A stretch of DNA of 64,000 nucleotides, from assembly GCF_901709675.1 (NCBI RefSeq), contig NC_051095.1:26953956-27017955 (forward strand). Reading direction: 5' to 3'. The position numbers and the translations under genes were made by a program. Origin of the DNA: Syngnathus acus. Its lineage: Eukaryota > Chordata > Actinopteri > Syngnathiformes > Syngnathidae. A model generated the notes under the pieces. That model was not told the origin of the DNA and did not search any database. It saw nothing but the letters and a program-made list of their open reading frames with translations. Shown in pieces: positions 53,576 to 64,000 of this stretch; the stretch's first letter is position 1; each line of letters starts with the position of its first letter.

Positions 53576-55645
53576 CTTCACTTCACTGGAAAATCAAAGG
53601 GAGGTGGTCTATGTTTCTATATTAATGAACGTTGGTGTACTGATGTCACGGTGTTGAAAGAGTCTTGCAGCCCTCTCCTAGAAACCCTTTTCATAAACTG
53701 CCGGCCATTATATTCACCACGGGAGTTCTCCTCGATCGTCATGGCGGCTGTTTACATTCCACCACACGCACGTGCGAGTGAAGCCAGGCAGCTGCTGGCT
53801 GACCAGGTAACAGACATGGAGAAACTTCTACCAAACTCACTAATCATTGTTCTGGGTGATTTTAACAGAGCGAACCTCGCACACGAACTCCCCAAATACA
53901 GACAGCACATAACGTGTCCCACCCGAGGGGCACAGACACTGGACCACTGCTACACCGTAATAAAGGATGCATACCACTCTGTGGCTCGTGCAGCTTTAGG
54001 ACTCTTGGACCACTGTCTAGTTCATCTGATCCCGGCCCACAGGCAGAAATTAAAAACTTCTAAGCCTGTGGTGAGGACTGTGAGGAAGTGGACAGTGGAG
54101 TCAAAGCAGGACCTCCAAGTCTGCTTTGATTGCACCGATTGGGAAGTTTTTGAAGCTGCAACTTCAGACCTGCATGAACTCACTGACACTGTCACATCAT
54201 ACATCAGTTTTTGTGAGGATTTGTGTGTGCAGACTAAGACCTTCTGCACGTACACCGAACCTCAGGATGCTGCGCAAAGCCAAGGAGGAGGCCTACAGGA
54301 GTGGCAACCGGGACCTGTTCAAGCAGACCAGGAACACACTGAACCGAGAGGTCAGGAAAGCCAAGAGGTGTTACGGGGAGAGCCTGGAGACACCTCTCTG
54401 CCAATCCTGATCCCTCAACAGTGTGGAAAGGTCTGCAGAGCATCACAGGCTTCAAGAAATTAACTTGAAACTAACACGTCCTGTGGCAAACCCAAGGCTT
54501 GCAAACCAGCTAAACAGGTTTTACTGCAGGTTTGAACAGTCCACCCACACAACAGGACCTCCTGCAGCACAATCAACATACTCACCTCCCCCACAACCGC
54601 TCTGTCCACACCTCCATCATCGTTATCACCTACTCTCTCTCTCTTACAGAAGCCGCGCCCGCACTCCAGATCCGCGAGGAGGTGGTGTCAGATGTTCCGG
54701 AGACAAAAGGTCAGGAAGGCACCGGGCCCAGACGGCGTGTCCCCTTCCTGCTTGAAAGTGTGTGCTGAACAACTGGCACCCACCTTTGCACGGATCTTCA
54801 ACCGTTCCCTGGAGCTGTGTGAAGTTCCCTCGTGAGTCAAGAGCTCCACCATTGTAGCCACATACTCTGTCCGGAAGAAGGCCCAGCAGAGGTTGTACTT
54901 CCTGAGACAGCTCAAGAAGTTCAACCTGGTGCGGGAGCTGCTGAAGACCTTCTACACTGCCATCATCCAGTGTGTCCTCTGCACCTCCATCACTGTCTGG
55001 TTTGGACCGGCCTCCAAACAAGACAAGCACAGACTGCAACGGACAATCAGGACTGCAGAAAAGATAATAGGAATCAACCTCCCATCTATCCAGGACTTGT
55101 ACCTGTCCAGGACCAGGAAACGTGCAAGTAACATCTCTACAGAACCTTCTCACCCAGGTTGCAGTCTGTTCGAACTACTCCCCTCCCGACGGCGTTACAG
55201 AGCTCTGTACACCAAAACCAGCAGACACAGAGACAGCTTCTTCCCCCAGGCGTTGGCGCTAATGAACTCACACCACTCTTAGAGTCTCAGAGTCATTGCT
55301 GTGCAATAACATCCTGCTCTCGACGCTTTATTTTGAATTGTCTGTATTATGTGTACTATGTGTCCACTCTGCATCCACTGCAGCCTGGTCATCCTAGAAG
55401 AGGGATCCTGCCATCTGTGGTCTCTTCTCAAGGTTTCTCATTTCCCCTAGAAGGAGTTTTGAGTTTTTTCTTGCCCTCCTGGGAGTTTAAGATCAGGGGA
55501 AGTTGGAGAATATTTGTCAATTTTCGCACATGTCCTGAGTGGTGTTAGTCACCTAAATGTTGAACAGATGCTGCGATGTACCAAAGTCAAATTCCTTGTT
55601 TGGCAGGCTCAAACATGGCCAATAAAAATTCTTGAATCTTGAATC
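53576..55645 (+). pseudogene. L2a LINE, main part, RT core deleted
   Basis: Endonuclease from KGGGLCFYINERWCTDVTVL (about 53597), AAVYIPPHARASEA (53744), IIVLGDFNRANLAHELPKYR (53840). A frame change near 54255 follows. The start of RT, KAPGPDGVSPSCLKVCAEQL (54717), runs to SSTIVAT (54845), which is fused to YSVRKKAQQRLYFLRQLKKF (54865): everything from the NDYRP block to the FADD block is gone. The C-terminal domain is open to 55282. The 3' UTR ends with 'cttgaatcttgaatc' (55631-55645). Confidence 0.8.
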
Positions 55646-56335
55646 ACAAAGACCGAGGTCCTACATCAACCTCCACCCAACCAACCATCTACCCAACCCA
55701 CCATAAAAGTGGACAACACCCCACTTGAAAACGTTGACCACTTCCCCTACCTTGGCAGCCTTCTTTCATCAAAAGCTGACATAGACTCAAAGATCGACCA
55801 TCGCCTGTGCTGTGCTAGTGGAGCGTATGAGAGACTCAGGAAAAGAGTCTTTGAAGACCGGGATTTAAAGGCCCAAACAAAGCTCCTGGTCTACAGGGCT
55901 GTTGTCCTCCCTACCCTGTTGTATAAAGCTGAGTCATGGACCACCTATAGCCGGCACCTCAAAGCCCTGGAAGGACATCACCAGAGATCTCTGCGGAAGA
56001 TCCTGAGGATCAGTTGGGAAGACAGACGCACCAACATCAGCGTTCTGGAGGAAGCAAACATGCTCAGCACCACCACCACAATAATGCAGCACCAACTCCA
56101 ATGGACAGGTCATGTCATCCGCTTGCCCAACACACGCCTCCCCAAACAGATCCTCTACTCACAGCTGAAGCTCAGCGAGCTGCCGGCGGCCGAAAGAAAC
56201 GCTTTACGGACAACATCAACGTCAGTCTGAAGAAGTTTCACGTCACATCAAATGACTGGGAGCACCTTGCACTGGACAGGCGCACTTGGAAAAAATCCTT
56301 GCAAGAAGGAGCTACATACAATGCGTGTGTTGGGT
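55646..56335 (+). pseudogene. RTE-like LINE, C-terminal part
   Basis: Continues 49816-50685: TKTEVLHQPPPNQPSTQPTI, DNTPLENVDHFPYLGSLLSS, LLVYRAVVLPTLLYKAESWT, WEDRRTNISVLEEANMLS and LQWTGHVIRLPNTRLPKQIL. A frame change near 56200 leads to LKKFHVTSNDWEHLALDRRT and the end near 56325. The join NI/TKTEVLHQ across the insertion is seamless. Confidence 0.8.
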
Positions 56336-56339
56336 CATA

Positions 56340-58115
56340 TGTTGTTGTTGCCTGGTACTTTGGTAAAGCTACAATATAGTTATATACTAGATCTGTGGAA
56401 TAACTGGGGCCGCAACTGACGACGAGTCTGACGTCAGCGGCGCACGTAGGTCCGGAATCAACAGCTGTTTGGTTTTTTTGACACAGAGGATGAATATTCC
56501 GATAGATTTAATGATTTGGAGTGACACGGATGGTTCGTTAAAATTGTTCTTTATATTACATTTATCTGATATATCTAGTCCAGACATGGGCAAACTACGG
56601 CCCGCGGGCCACATCCGGCCCACGGGGCCATTTAATCCGGCCCGCCAAACCTGAATAAATTGTATTATTTTTTTTTTTTGGGTCATTTTCCCTGCAATTA
56701 CTATGTTTCCCCAGTAGATGGGGAAGCGCCCGCCCGCGCATTTACTCCCGGGAGCCGTGTCGGAAAGCTCGGTGCACACTCATAAGTGCGTGTGCGTACT
56801 CAGTAGTACGTAGTAATTTCATCTATCAGTGCCGAATTTCGAGTGTAGGTTGTGACGTCAAGATTCTCGTAATTCGCGTGCTGAGTTTTCAGATACAGTT
56901 TTACGCTAATGCCACCCACAAACCTTCCCCTGGAATCCTTCCATTAAAATGAGTGGCCCGAAGAAAAGAAAGGTGGACACTGAGTGCCGAATGTTAAAAA
57001 AAGAGTGGACAATTTGGCTCAACCTACGTGTGTGAGAAGACGTTCAGCCACATGAACGTCAACAAAGCCCGTCACAGATCTAGGTTAACGGACCGACACC
57101 TCGGCTCTAGCCTAAGAATTACCACAACAAATTTTACTCCAGACTATGATGCACTAGCAAAAAAGGGAAACCAACAATACTATTGATTTCTAAATTACTT
57201 TATTTAGATGTATCCTTTCACTGATTCTTCAAGATGATGTATTTGATCAGAATGTTTGCCGTTGGATGTGATTTCGCCTCATTAGATAAACATATTTCAT
57301 AAATCTGACCTGCAGGCGCGGAAGTGATGGAAAATGTTATTCATCATAACAGTGTCGTATTTAATAAGAATCACTGATAGTAGTTTTTTGGTGAAACTTT
57401 TTTTTAATGCTGTTAATAAATGCATTTGTTTTCAAAAAGCTTTTTTTAATATCCATGCTTTAGTATCTACTAAAAGTAAAAACCTTTTATGCAATGACCT
57501 TTACAATAGAACCCAATTCGGCCCGCAAGTCAAAAAGTTTGGCCACCCCTGATCTAGTCTGTGTGTGTTTTTTTTTTTTTAAGTGACACAAGACGAAGAT
57601 TCCGATGGATTTAAAGATTTGGAGTGTCACGGATGGTTCGATAAAATTGTTGTTTATATTATTGTTATTTCATACATAGTTTATATATTGTTATATGGGC
57701 CTGTGGAAAAATTTGAACTGCAACTGACGACGAGTCCGACGTCAGCGGCGCACCGCACAGCGGCGTTGTTAACATAAAGGAGGACGAACTTGATCGATGG
57801 ATTTAATGATTTGGAGTGACACAGATGGTTTGATAAACGTGTTATTTATGTTATAGTTATTTGAATAACTGTTAATGTTACATCAGGCCCGTTCTCAGCT
57901 CCTCGTTTGTGTTTACGTCACGTTAGCATACCGTATCGTTAACCTGTTGTTGCTGGTTCATGTCTGTTTTTGGTGTTGGATTTTGTCAAATAAATTTCCC
58001 TCAAAATGCGACTTAAACTCCGGTGCAACTTATATATGTTTTTTTCCTCTATATTGTGCATTTTATGGCTGATGCGACTTGTATTCCAGAGCGGCTTTTA
58101 GTCCGAAAAATACGG
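56340..58115 (+). mobile_element. palindromic-family element, left-truncated, split by hAT
   Basis: Starts in the 'gtactttggtaaagctacaa' block and ends at 58115 with end A ('ttttagtccgaaaaatacgg'). Acidic-tail modules on the plus strand: TQDEDSDGFKDLE (57586-57624, here read through) and DRWI/DGFNDLE types at 56500 and 57797. AATAAA-type 'caaataaatttcccc' at 57983. tgacgtca at 56429-56436. Confidence 0.75.
56581..57551 (+). mobile_element. hAT deletion derivative with both transposase ends
   Basis: Ends 'cagacatgggcaaactacgg' and 'aagtttggccacccctg'. Perfect 8-bp duplication atctagtc (56573-56580, 57552-57559). Inside, an N-terminal fragment MSGPKKRKVDTECRMLKKEW starts at 56949. Close after it, in another frame, comes the dimerisation tail FSHMNVNKARHRSRLTDRHL then SSLRITTTNFTPDYDALAKK (about 57040-57180). 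The catalytic core is removed. Confidence 0.92.
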
Positions 58116-58126
58116 AAAATTATATA

Positions 58127-59907
58127 CCGTAAATTCCGGACTATAAGCCGCGACTTTTTTCCAAAATTTTGAACCCTGCGGCTTATAGTCAGGTGCGGCT
58201 TATATAAGGATTTTTTTCGTGATTTTTGTGATGACTTGATCACTTTTATACACTGCGGTATCTTGAAGACAAAAACAACAACAAAAATACTATTTTGAAA
58301 CACTACTATGGCTGCTGCTTATTCTGGCTGTGTTGCTTGTGACTATTATGAACTTTAGTAGGAATGCACGCTAGGTGACCTGCGTCAAAGGGCTCTAAAC
58401 CCTTTCTCTTACTCTGCCATGTGACTCAGAGATTACACAAAGCAGTGGCGCTGTTTGGACCATCTGCATTGTATTAAAACCCAAACAATCAGCATTTAAA
58501 TTCAATTCTTCTGACATTTTGCTCACCAAAAACAAGTTGTAATGAACGTGAACTTTTAATGCATTTTATTCAGAAGGTTACTTTGAACCCCGAGGCTTAA
58601 ATGGCGGCGCGGCGTATTTATGGATTTTTACGGCCTCCAGGGGGCACTCTAGCAGGAAGCAAGAGTGAGACAGACGAAGAAGAGATAATGCGCCGAAGAA
58701 GACGTGCTAGTTTGTGTTTTGAACATTTCGCGGATCACGCACACACCCTCATCATGGAAAACACACGAAGAAATGCATTTGATGCAGCTTTTAAGTTAAA
58801 AGCAATCGATTTGGCTGTCAAAGAGGGAAATAGAGCTTAAATGGCGGCGCGGCGCGTCGTATTTATGGATTTTACGGCCTCCAGGGGGCGCTCTAGCAGG
58901 AAGCAAGAGCGAGACAGACGAAGAAGAGATAATGCGCCGAAGAAGACGTGCTAGTTTGTGTTTTGATAGGCGAATAGTGGCGTATAATTCACACAAAGAA
59001 GAGACAGAACGAGATCAAGACGGACATTACTGAAAGGAAGCTTTTATACACAAACCGTCATTATGGGGGACAAAAGAAATGCATATGAAGCCGCTTTTAA
59101 GCTAAAGGCAGTCGATGTTGATGACATTGTGTCGCGTCACCCTTTTCTTTATTTCGTGGTCCCGTCTACTCTGGAGCTATACGTGTCGCTCGCTAGTTTA
59201 ATGTAATTTAGCGCTTTGTGCATGAATAAAATTAGCATGAACAGACCCTCATCACACTCGAAGAAATGCATAAAAGCGACGACGAAAGAGAGACTGAGAA
59301 AGTGTGAGGCGAATGATATCTAACGCTATTCCAATCGGACGCTGAGGAGGAAGACTTCGATGGTTTCAGTGCACAGGAGGAAGATGAAGACGATGAAGCT
59401 CTTTTTTTACTTTTACTGGTATGTTTTTTAACGAGCCCTGTTGGTGCTGTACTACCGTGTTGCTGCTGTGTTACCGCCGCGTCTCAATGACTTTTACCGG
59501 GTATGTTTTTTTTAATCCAGCCCTATTAGTCTTGTGTTACTTCCGTGTTGCTGCGGTATTACTGCCGCGTCACGGGCAGTGTTTGGAAAGAAATGTTAAG
59601 GTATGTTATTAAAACTTTAAAAAAGCTTTCTGTGTCCAGTCTTTCTTTGTTAATAACTCGCGTGCACACTTCCGTGTTGCTGCGGTACTACTGCTGCGTC
59701 ACAGGCAATGTTTAGAAAGACATGTTAAAGTATGTTATTAAAACTTTAAAAAGGCTTTCTGTGAACGGTCTTTCTTTGTAAAAAAAACACGTGTGCACGT
59801 GCGGTTTATAGTCCGGTGCGGTTTATATAAGAAAAAAACTAAAATATCCCCCAATTTTAGCTGGTGCGGCTTATAGTCCGGTGCGGCTTATAGTCCGGAA
59901 TTTACGG
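58127..59907 (+). mobile_element. pogo-like deletion derivative with Brinker-type domain
   Basis: Ends 'ccgtaaattccggactataa' and 'ttatagtccggaatttacgg' are perfect inverted repeats, TA on both sides. N-terminal transposase codons: MENTRRNAFDAAFKLKAIDL AVKEGNRA-stop (58755-58840; written in two parts) and again MGDKRNAYEAAFKLKAVDV (59064-). AAFKLK..D.A...GNRA is typical of the Brinker-like DNA-binding domain of pogo-type transposases. An acidic tail SDAEEEDFDGFSAQEEDEDD lies at about 59330-59390. The catalytic core is missing. A ~250-bp tandem duplication (58600-58840 against 58838-58965) repeats the start region. Confidence 0.8.
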
Positions 59908-60041
59908 TATATATATAATTTCTGATCGTTTTTGTGACTTAAATATGGCACTTTAAAGTGTTACTTATTGTATTTCATTTATTTTTTCCTCCTTTCATGT
60001 TTTAAATATGTTGGAAATAAAGACATATCAATCAATCAATC

Positions 60042-60887
<846 letters not shown>

Positions 60888-61060
60888 CTAAGGATGGAAC
60901 CACCTGGCAGGAGGTCAAGAGGAAGACCAAAGAGGAGATTTATGGATGGAGTGAAAGAGGACATGAAGTTAGTTGGAGTGAGAGAAGAGGATTCACAGGA
61001 TAGGGTGAGATGGAAACAGATGGTTCGCTGTGGCGACCCCTGAGGGGACTAGCCCAAAGA
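60888..61060 (+). pseudogene. RTE-like LINE 3' fragment
   Basis: Reads RRSRGRPKRRFMDGVKEDMK then LVGVREEDSQDRVRWKQMVR, then CGDP and a stop, a common LINE C-terminus. Only about 170 bp are kept. Confidence 0.6.
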
Positions 61061-61216
61061 TAAAGAAATCATATTAATTTTCACACCGAACAATGTTATT
61101 CCCCAAATGCAAACACGGAATCTTAGTACATTTCGCTCTACTGCAATTTCCCAATACACTCATATGTATGGCTCTGATTTTATTACACTTCAAAGACTTT
61201 CTAGCTAAAGCGCTTC

Positions 61217-62128
61217 GGAATTCTTGCCCATTCTTCCTTGCAAAACAGCTCGAGCTCAGTGAGGTTGGATGGAGAGCGTTTGTGAACAGCAGTCTTCAGC
61301 TCTTTCCACAGATTCTCGATTGGATTCAGGTCTGGACTTTGACTTGGCCATTCTAACACCTGGATGCGTCTATTTGTGAACCATTCCATTGTAGATTTGG
61401 CTTTATGTTTTGGATCATTGTCCTGTTGGAAGATAAATCTCCGTCCCAGTCTCAGGTCTTTTGCAGACTCCAACAGGTTTTCTTCCAGAATGGTCCTGTA
61501 TTTGGCTCCATCCATCTTCCCATCAATTTTAGCCATCTTCCCTGTCCCTGCTGAAGAAAAGCAGGCCCAAACCATGATGCTGCCACCACCATGTTTGACA
61601 GTGGGGATGGTGTGTTCAGGGTGATGAGCTGTGTTGCTTTTACGCCAAACATATCGTTTTGCATTGTGGCCAAAAAGACCAGAGCACCTTCTTCCACATG
61701 TTTGGTGTGTTTCCCAGGTGGCTTGTGGCAAACTTTAAACGAGACTTTTTATGGATATCTTTGAGAAATGGCTTTCTTCTTGCCACTCTTCCATAAAGGC
61801 CAGATTTGTGCAGTGCACGACTGATTGTTGTCCTATGGACAGACTCTCCCACCTCAGCTGTAGTTATCTGCAGTTCATCCAGAGTGATCATGGGCCTCTT
61901 GGCTGCATCTCTGATCAGTCTTCTCCTTGTTTGAGATGAAAGTTTGGAGGGACGGCCGGGTCTTTGTAGATTTGCAGTGGTCTGATACTCCTTCCATTTC
62001 AATATAATTGCTTGCACAGTGCTCCTTGAGATGTTTAAAGCTTGGGAAATCTTTTTGTATCCAAATCCGGCTTTAAACTTCTCCACAACAGTATCTCGGA
62101 CCTGCCTGGTGTGTTCCTTTGTCTTCAT
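61217..62128 (-). pseudogene. Tc1 transposase, truncated
   Basis: The DNA-binding half is fully open (62128 down to about 61690): MKTKEHTRQVRDTVVEKF, GRPSKLSSQTRRRLIRDAAK. A 20-bp deletion at about 61678 removes the residues around the first catalytic Asp and shifts frame. The remaining part keeps FQQDNDPKH and SPDLNPIENLW but stops after EEWARIP. The lesions are different from those in copy 1. Confidence 0.92.
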
Positions 62129-62519
62129 GGTTCTCTCTGCGCTTTAAACAGAACCCTGAGACTATCAAAGAGCAGGTGCATTTATACGGAGACTTGATTA
62201 CACACAGGTGCATTCTATTTATCATCATCAGTCATTTAGGACAACATTGGATCATTCAAAGATCCTCACTGAACTTCTGGAGTGAGTTTGCTGCACTGAA
62301 AGTAAAGGGGCCGAATAATATTGCACGCCCCACTTTTCAGTTTTTTATTTGTTAAAAAAGTTTAAATTATCCAATAAATTTCATTCCACTTCATGATTGT
62401 GTCCCACTTGTTGTTGATTCTTGACAAAAAATTAAAATTTTATATCTTTATGTTTGAAGCCTGAAATGTGGCGAAATGTTGAAAGGTTCAAGGGGGCCGA
62501 ATACTTTCGCAAGGCACTG
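61217..62519 (-). mobile_element. Tc1/mariner transposon, copy 2, left end lost
   Basis: Matches 17218-18525 of copy 1 almost base for base. The first 305 bp (left inverted repeat and the last ~30 transposase codons) are absent; the break at 61217 joins unrelated sequence. The right repeat is complete and followed by TA (62520-62521). Confidence 0.93.
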
Positions 62520-62714
62520 TACACGCACGCATGCGGATGTGCACACAAAATGGGAGGGAAAAGTATGGGAATCCATTGGATTTCTTAAATTTCTGCATTA
62601 ATTGGTCATTAAATATAGTGTGTTCCTCTAAATCACAACGATAAACTGTCAACTTGAACCTTTACCACACAAAAATTTTCACATATTTAAACAGGGAGAA
62701 AAAATAATAATGAA

Positions 62715-62990
62715 CCCTTGGATTTAATAAGTGGCTGACACTTTTTTGAGAGCAATAACCTGTACTAAATAGATCAGATGTGACCAACGATCAGAATGAA
62801 TTCTGGACCATTTCACTTATCAAAATGATTGCTGTTTAGCGATAGTCCTGGGATGTCTGATGTGAGTAGCTCTCGAGGTTATGCCACAAGATCTCAATTC
62901 GGTTGTGGACAGGACTGTCTGGGTCACTCCTGAACACATACATTTTTCTTTTGAAGTAATTCTGTTGTTCATTTTCTTTTGAGTGGATGA
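62715..62990 (-). pseudogene. fragment of a second Tc1-type transposase
   Basis: Minus-strand ENEQQNYFKRKMYVFRSDPD then NRIEILWHNLESYSHQTSQD parallels the Tc1 catalytic end (N.IE.LWH.L), with Pro-Asp-Leu-Asn replaced. On the plus strand the DNA matches the usual 'gggatgtctgatgtga' and 'gccacaagatctcaat' Tc1 phrases. It is a different family from 61217-62519. Ends not defined. Confidence 0.65.
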
Positions 62991-63172
62991 TTGTCCTCTT
63001 GTGTGAGTGCGAGTGCGGATGGTTGTTCATCATGCCCTGCGATTGGCTGGCAACCAGTTCGGGGTGTCCCCTGCCTACTGCCCGATGAGTGCTGGGATAG
63101 GCTCCAGCACGCCCGCGACCCCGGTGGGGACAAGCGATATAGAAAATGGATGGATGGATTGTCCTATTGCAA
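62991..63172 (+). repeat. SINE/RTE-tail-like repeat
   Basis: 'cctgcgattggctggcaacc', 'ctgggataggctccagcacg' and the end 'aaatggatggatggatt' form a very common fish interspersed repeat, whose tail resembles that of Rex3/RTE LINEs. Confidence 0.65.
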
Positions 63173-63183
63173 CTAGAGATTAG

Positions 63184-64000
63184 AGATGCACCGATCCGAT
63201 ATCTGGATCGGATATCGGCCCCGATTCAACAAAATTGATGGATCGGGTATCGGAAAATGCAGCCGATCTGTGAGCCGATCCTTTCCTTAATCTATTGGGA
63301 CGCGGGCTACGTCATACGTCAGCAGCACGTGTGCCGCGGGACGCGGCTACGTCATACGTCAGCAGCACGTGTGCCGCATGCCACGAGAGTTTTCTAAACA
63401 AACGCAAACATGGAGCGAACGAAAGAGTCAGCTGTGTGGAGGTACTTTAAACTGAACACGCCAACTAGCTCGACGGCAGTTTGTAATGTCCGCAAAGCTA
63501 ATGTTGCCAGGGGTGGTGGTAGTACTGCCAGGTATAGTACTAGTACTAAGCGGAGCTTGTTTTCAGGGAGCACTTCTCATTGCTGCTTAAATGAGCATTT
63601 AGAGCATCAACAGGTCATGAGTGATGTGGAACGGCACCTAATGTTTACATGTTTACTATTTATTTTAATATTTGGTTACTGTGTGCTTGATCACCCTTTC
63701 TATATTTGCCCAGTGCAGTTTCAGCTGCAACATTTGTATTTTTTCTTAAGAAGTTTGTATCCTAATTTACTTGAATTTAAATGCTAATACACTTTATTGC
63801 TGCTGTTGCACAATTTATGTTGCAAATAAATAGTTCATTGCATTAATCTGCTTTATCTTGTTACATTTTGTCTTAGGAATGAACTGTGTAGTCATGCCTG
63901 ATGCCATTGCCTTTAGTCTTTTCTGTTCCACATGTAGAGGTATGTAGCTTGTTAAGTCAACCATAATATCGGATCGGTATCGGGTATCGACCGATACGCA
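63184..64000 (+). mobile_element. hAT-like element with BED-finger remnant, reaching the window edge
   Basis: Left end 'agagatgcaccgatccgata', rich in 'atcggatatcgg' repeats; the far end 'atcggatcggtatcgggtat' is inverted and runs to the edge. MERTKESAVWRYFKLNTPTS then AVCNVRKANVARGG (63410-63520) is a BED-finger start; the second Cys of the C-x2-C is replaced (CNVR) and the His pair is lost. The rest is non-coding. The right boundary is outside the window. Confidence 0.65.

Overview
This window reads as a repeat-dense piece of a ray-finned (teleost) fish nuclear genome. The evidence is L2/CR1-group and Rex3/RTE LINEs, Tc1, hAT, Harbinger and pogo/Tigger DNA transposons, a tRNA-derived SINE, an endogenous retrovirus (ERV), and one vertebrate host gene. 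There is no bacterial, phage or CRISPR content.

Host gene. I recognise one, on the minus strand: elf2, an ETS-family transcription factor. Five exons can be placed: 42891-42974 (start codon at 42963-42965), 28741-29074, 20457-20561, 19661-19828 and 19455-19538. All have GT/AG boundaries and reading phases that join without a stop. They encode the N-terminal acidic and basic regions. The ETS DNA-binding exons were not found and should lie beyond the left edge; the 5' non-coding exon(s) lie upstream of 42974.

Region by region. 1-19.4 kb is the intron after the last visible exon: broken LINEs, a 2-kb foldback element (4468-6490), a stack around 6.5-13.5 kb in which an old LINE is split by an L2 LINE and a hAT element that themselves carry insertions, a nearly complete L2 LINE (13.7-16.66 kb), and a Tc1 transposon (16913-18525) inside a palindromic-family element. 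Intron 20562-28740 holds a pogo/Tigger-like shell (20701-28478) filled by a palindromic-family element and a two-ORF LINE, which is itself split by a solo LTR. Intron 29075-42890 holds several MITEs, a decayed LINE split by a 7.5-kb ERV (31337-38858), a Rex3 LINE and a Harbinger fragment. From 43 kb to 64 kb there are two hAT fragments, an L2 LINE split by hAT, a four-level stack (49.8-56.3 kb), a hAT inside a palindromic-family element, a deleted transposon with a Brinker-type DNA-binding domain, a long CA microsatellite, a second Tc1 copy, a fragment of another Tc1, and a hAT running off the right edge.

The least ordinary signal is a family of TA-flanked, partly palindromic elements. Their repeated ~160-195-bp unit looks like an amplified 3' end of a transposase gene (acidic tail codons, stop, then polyadenylation signal). 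It often carries the 8-bp palindrome TGACGTCA. All function calls are by eye from translated sequence and repeat boundaries; no database search was run.
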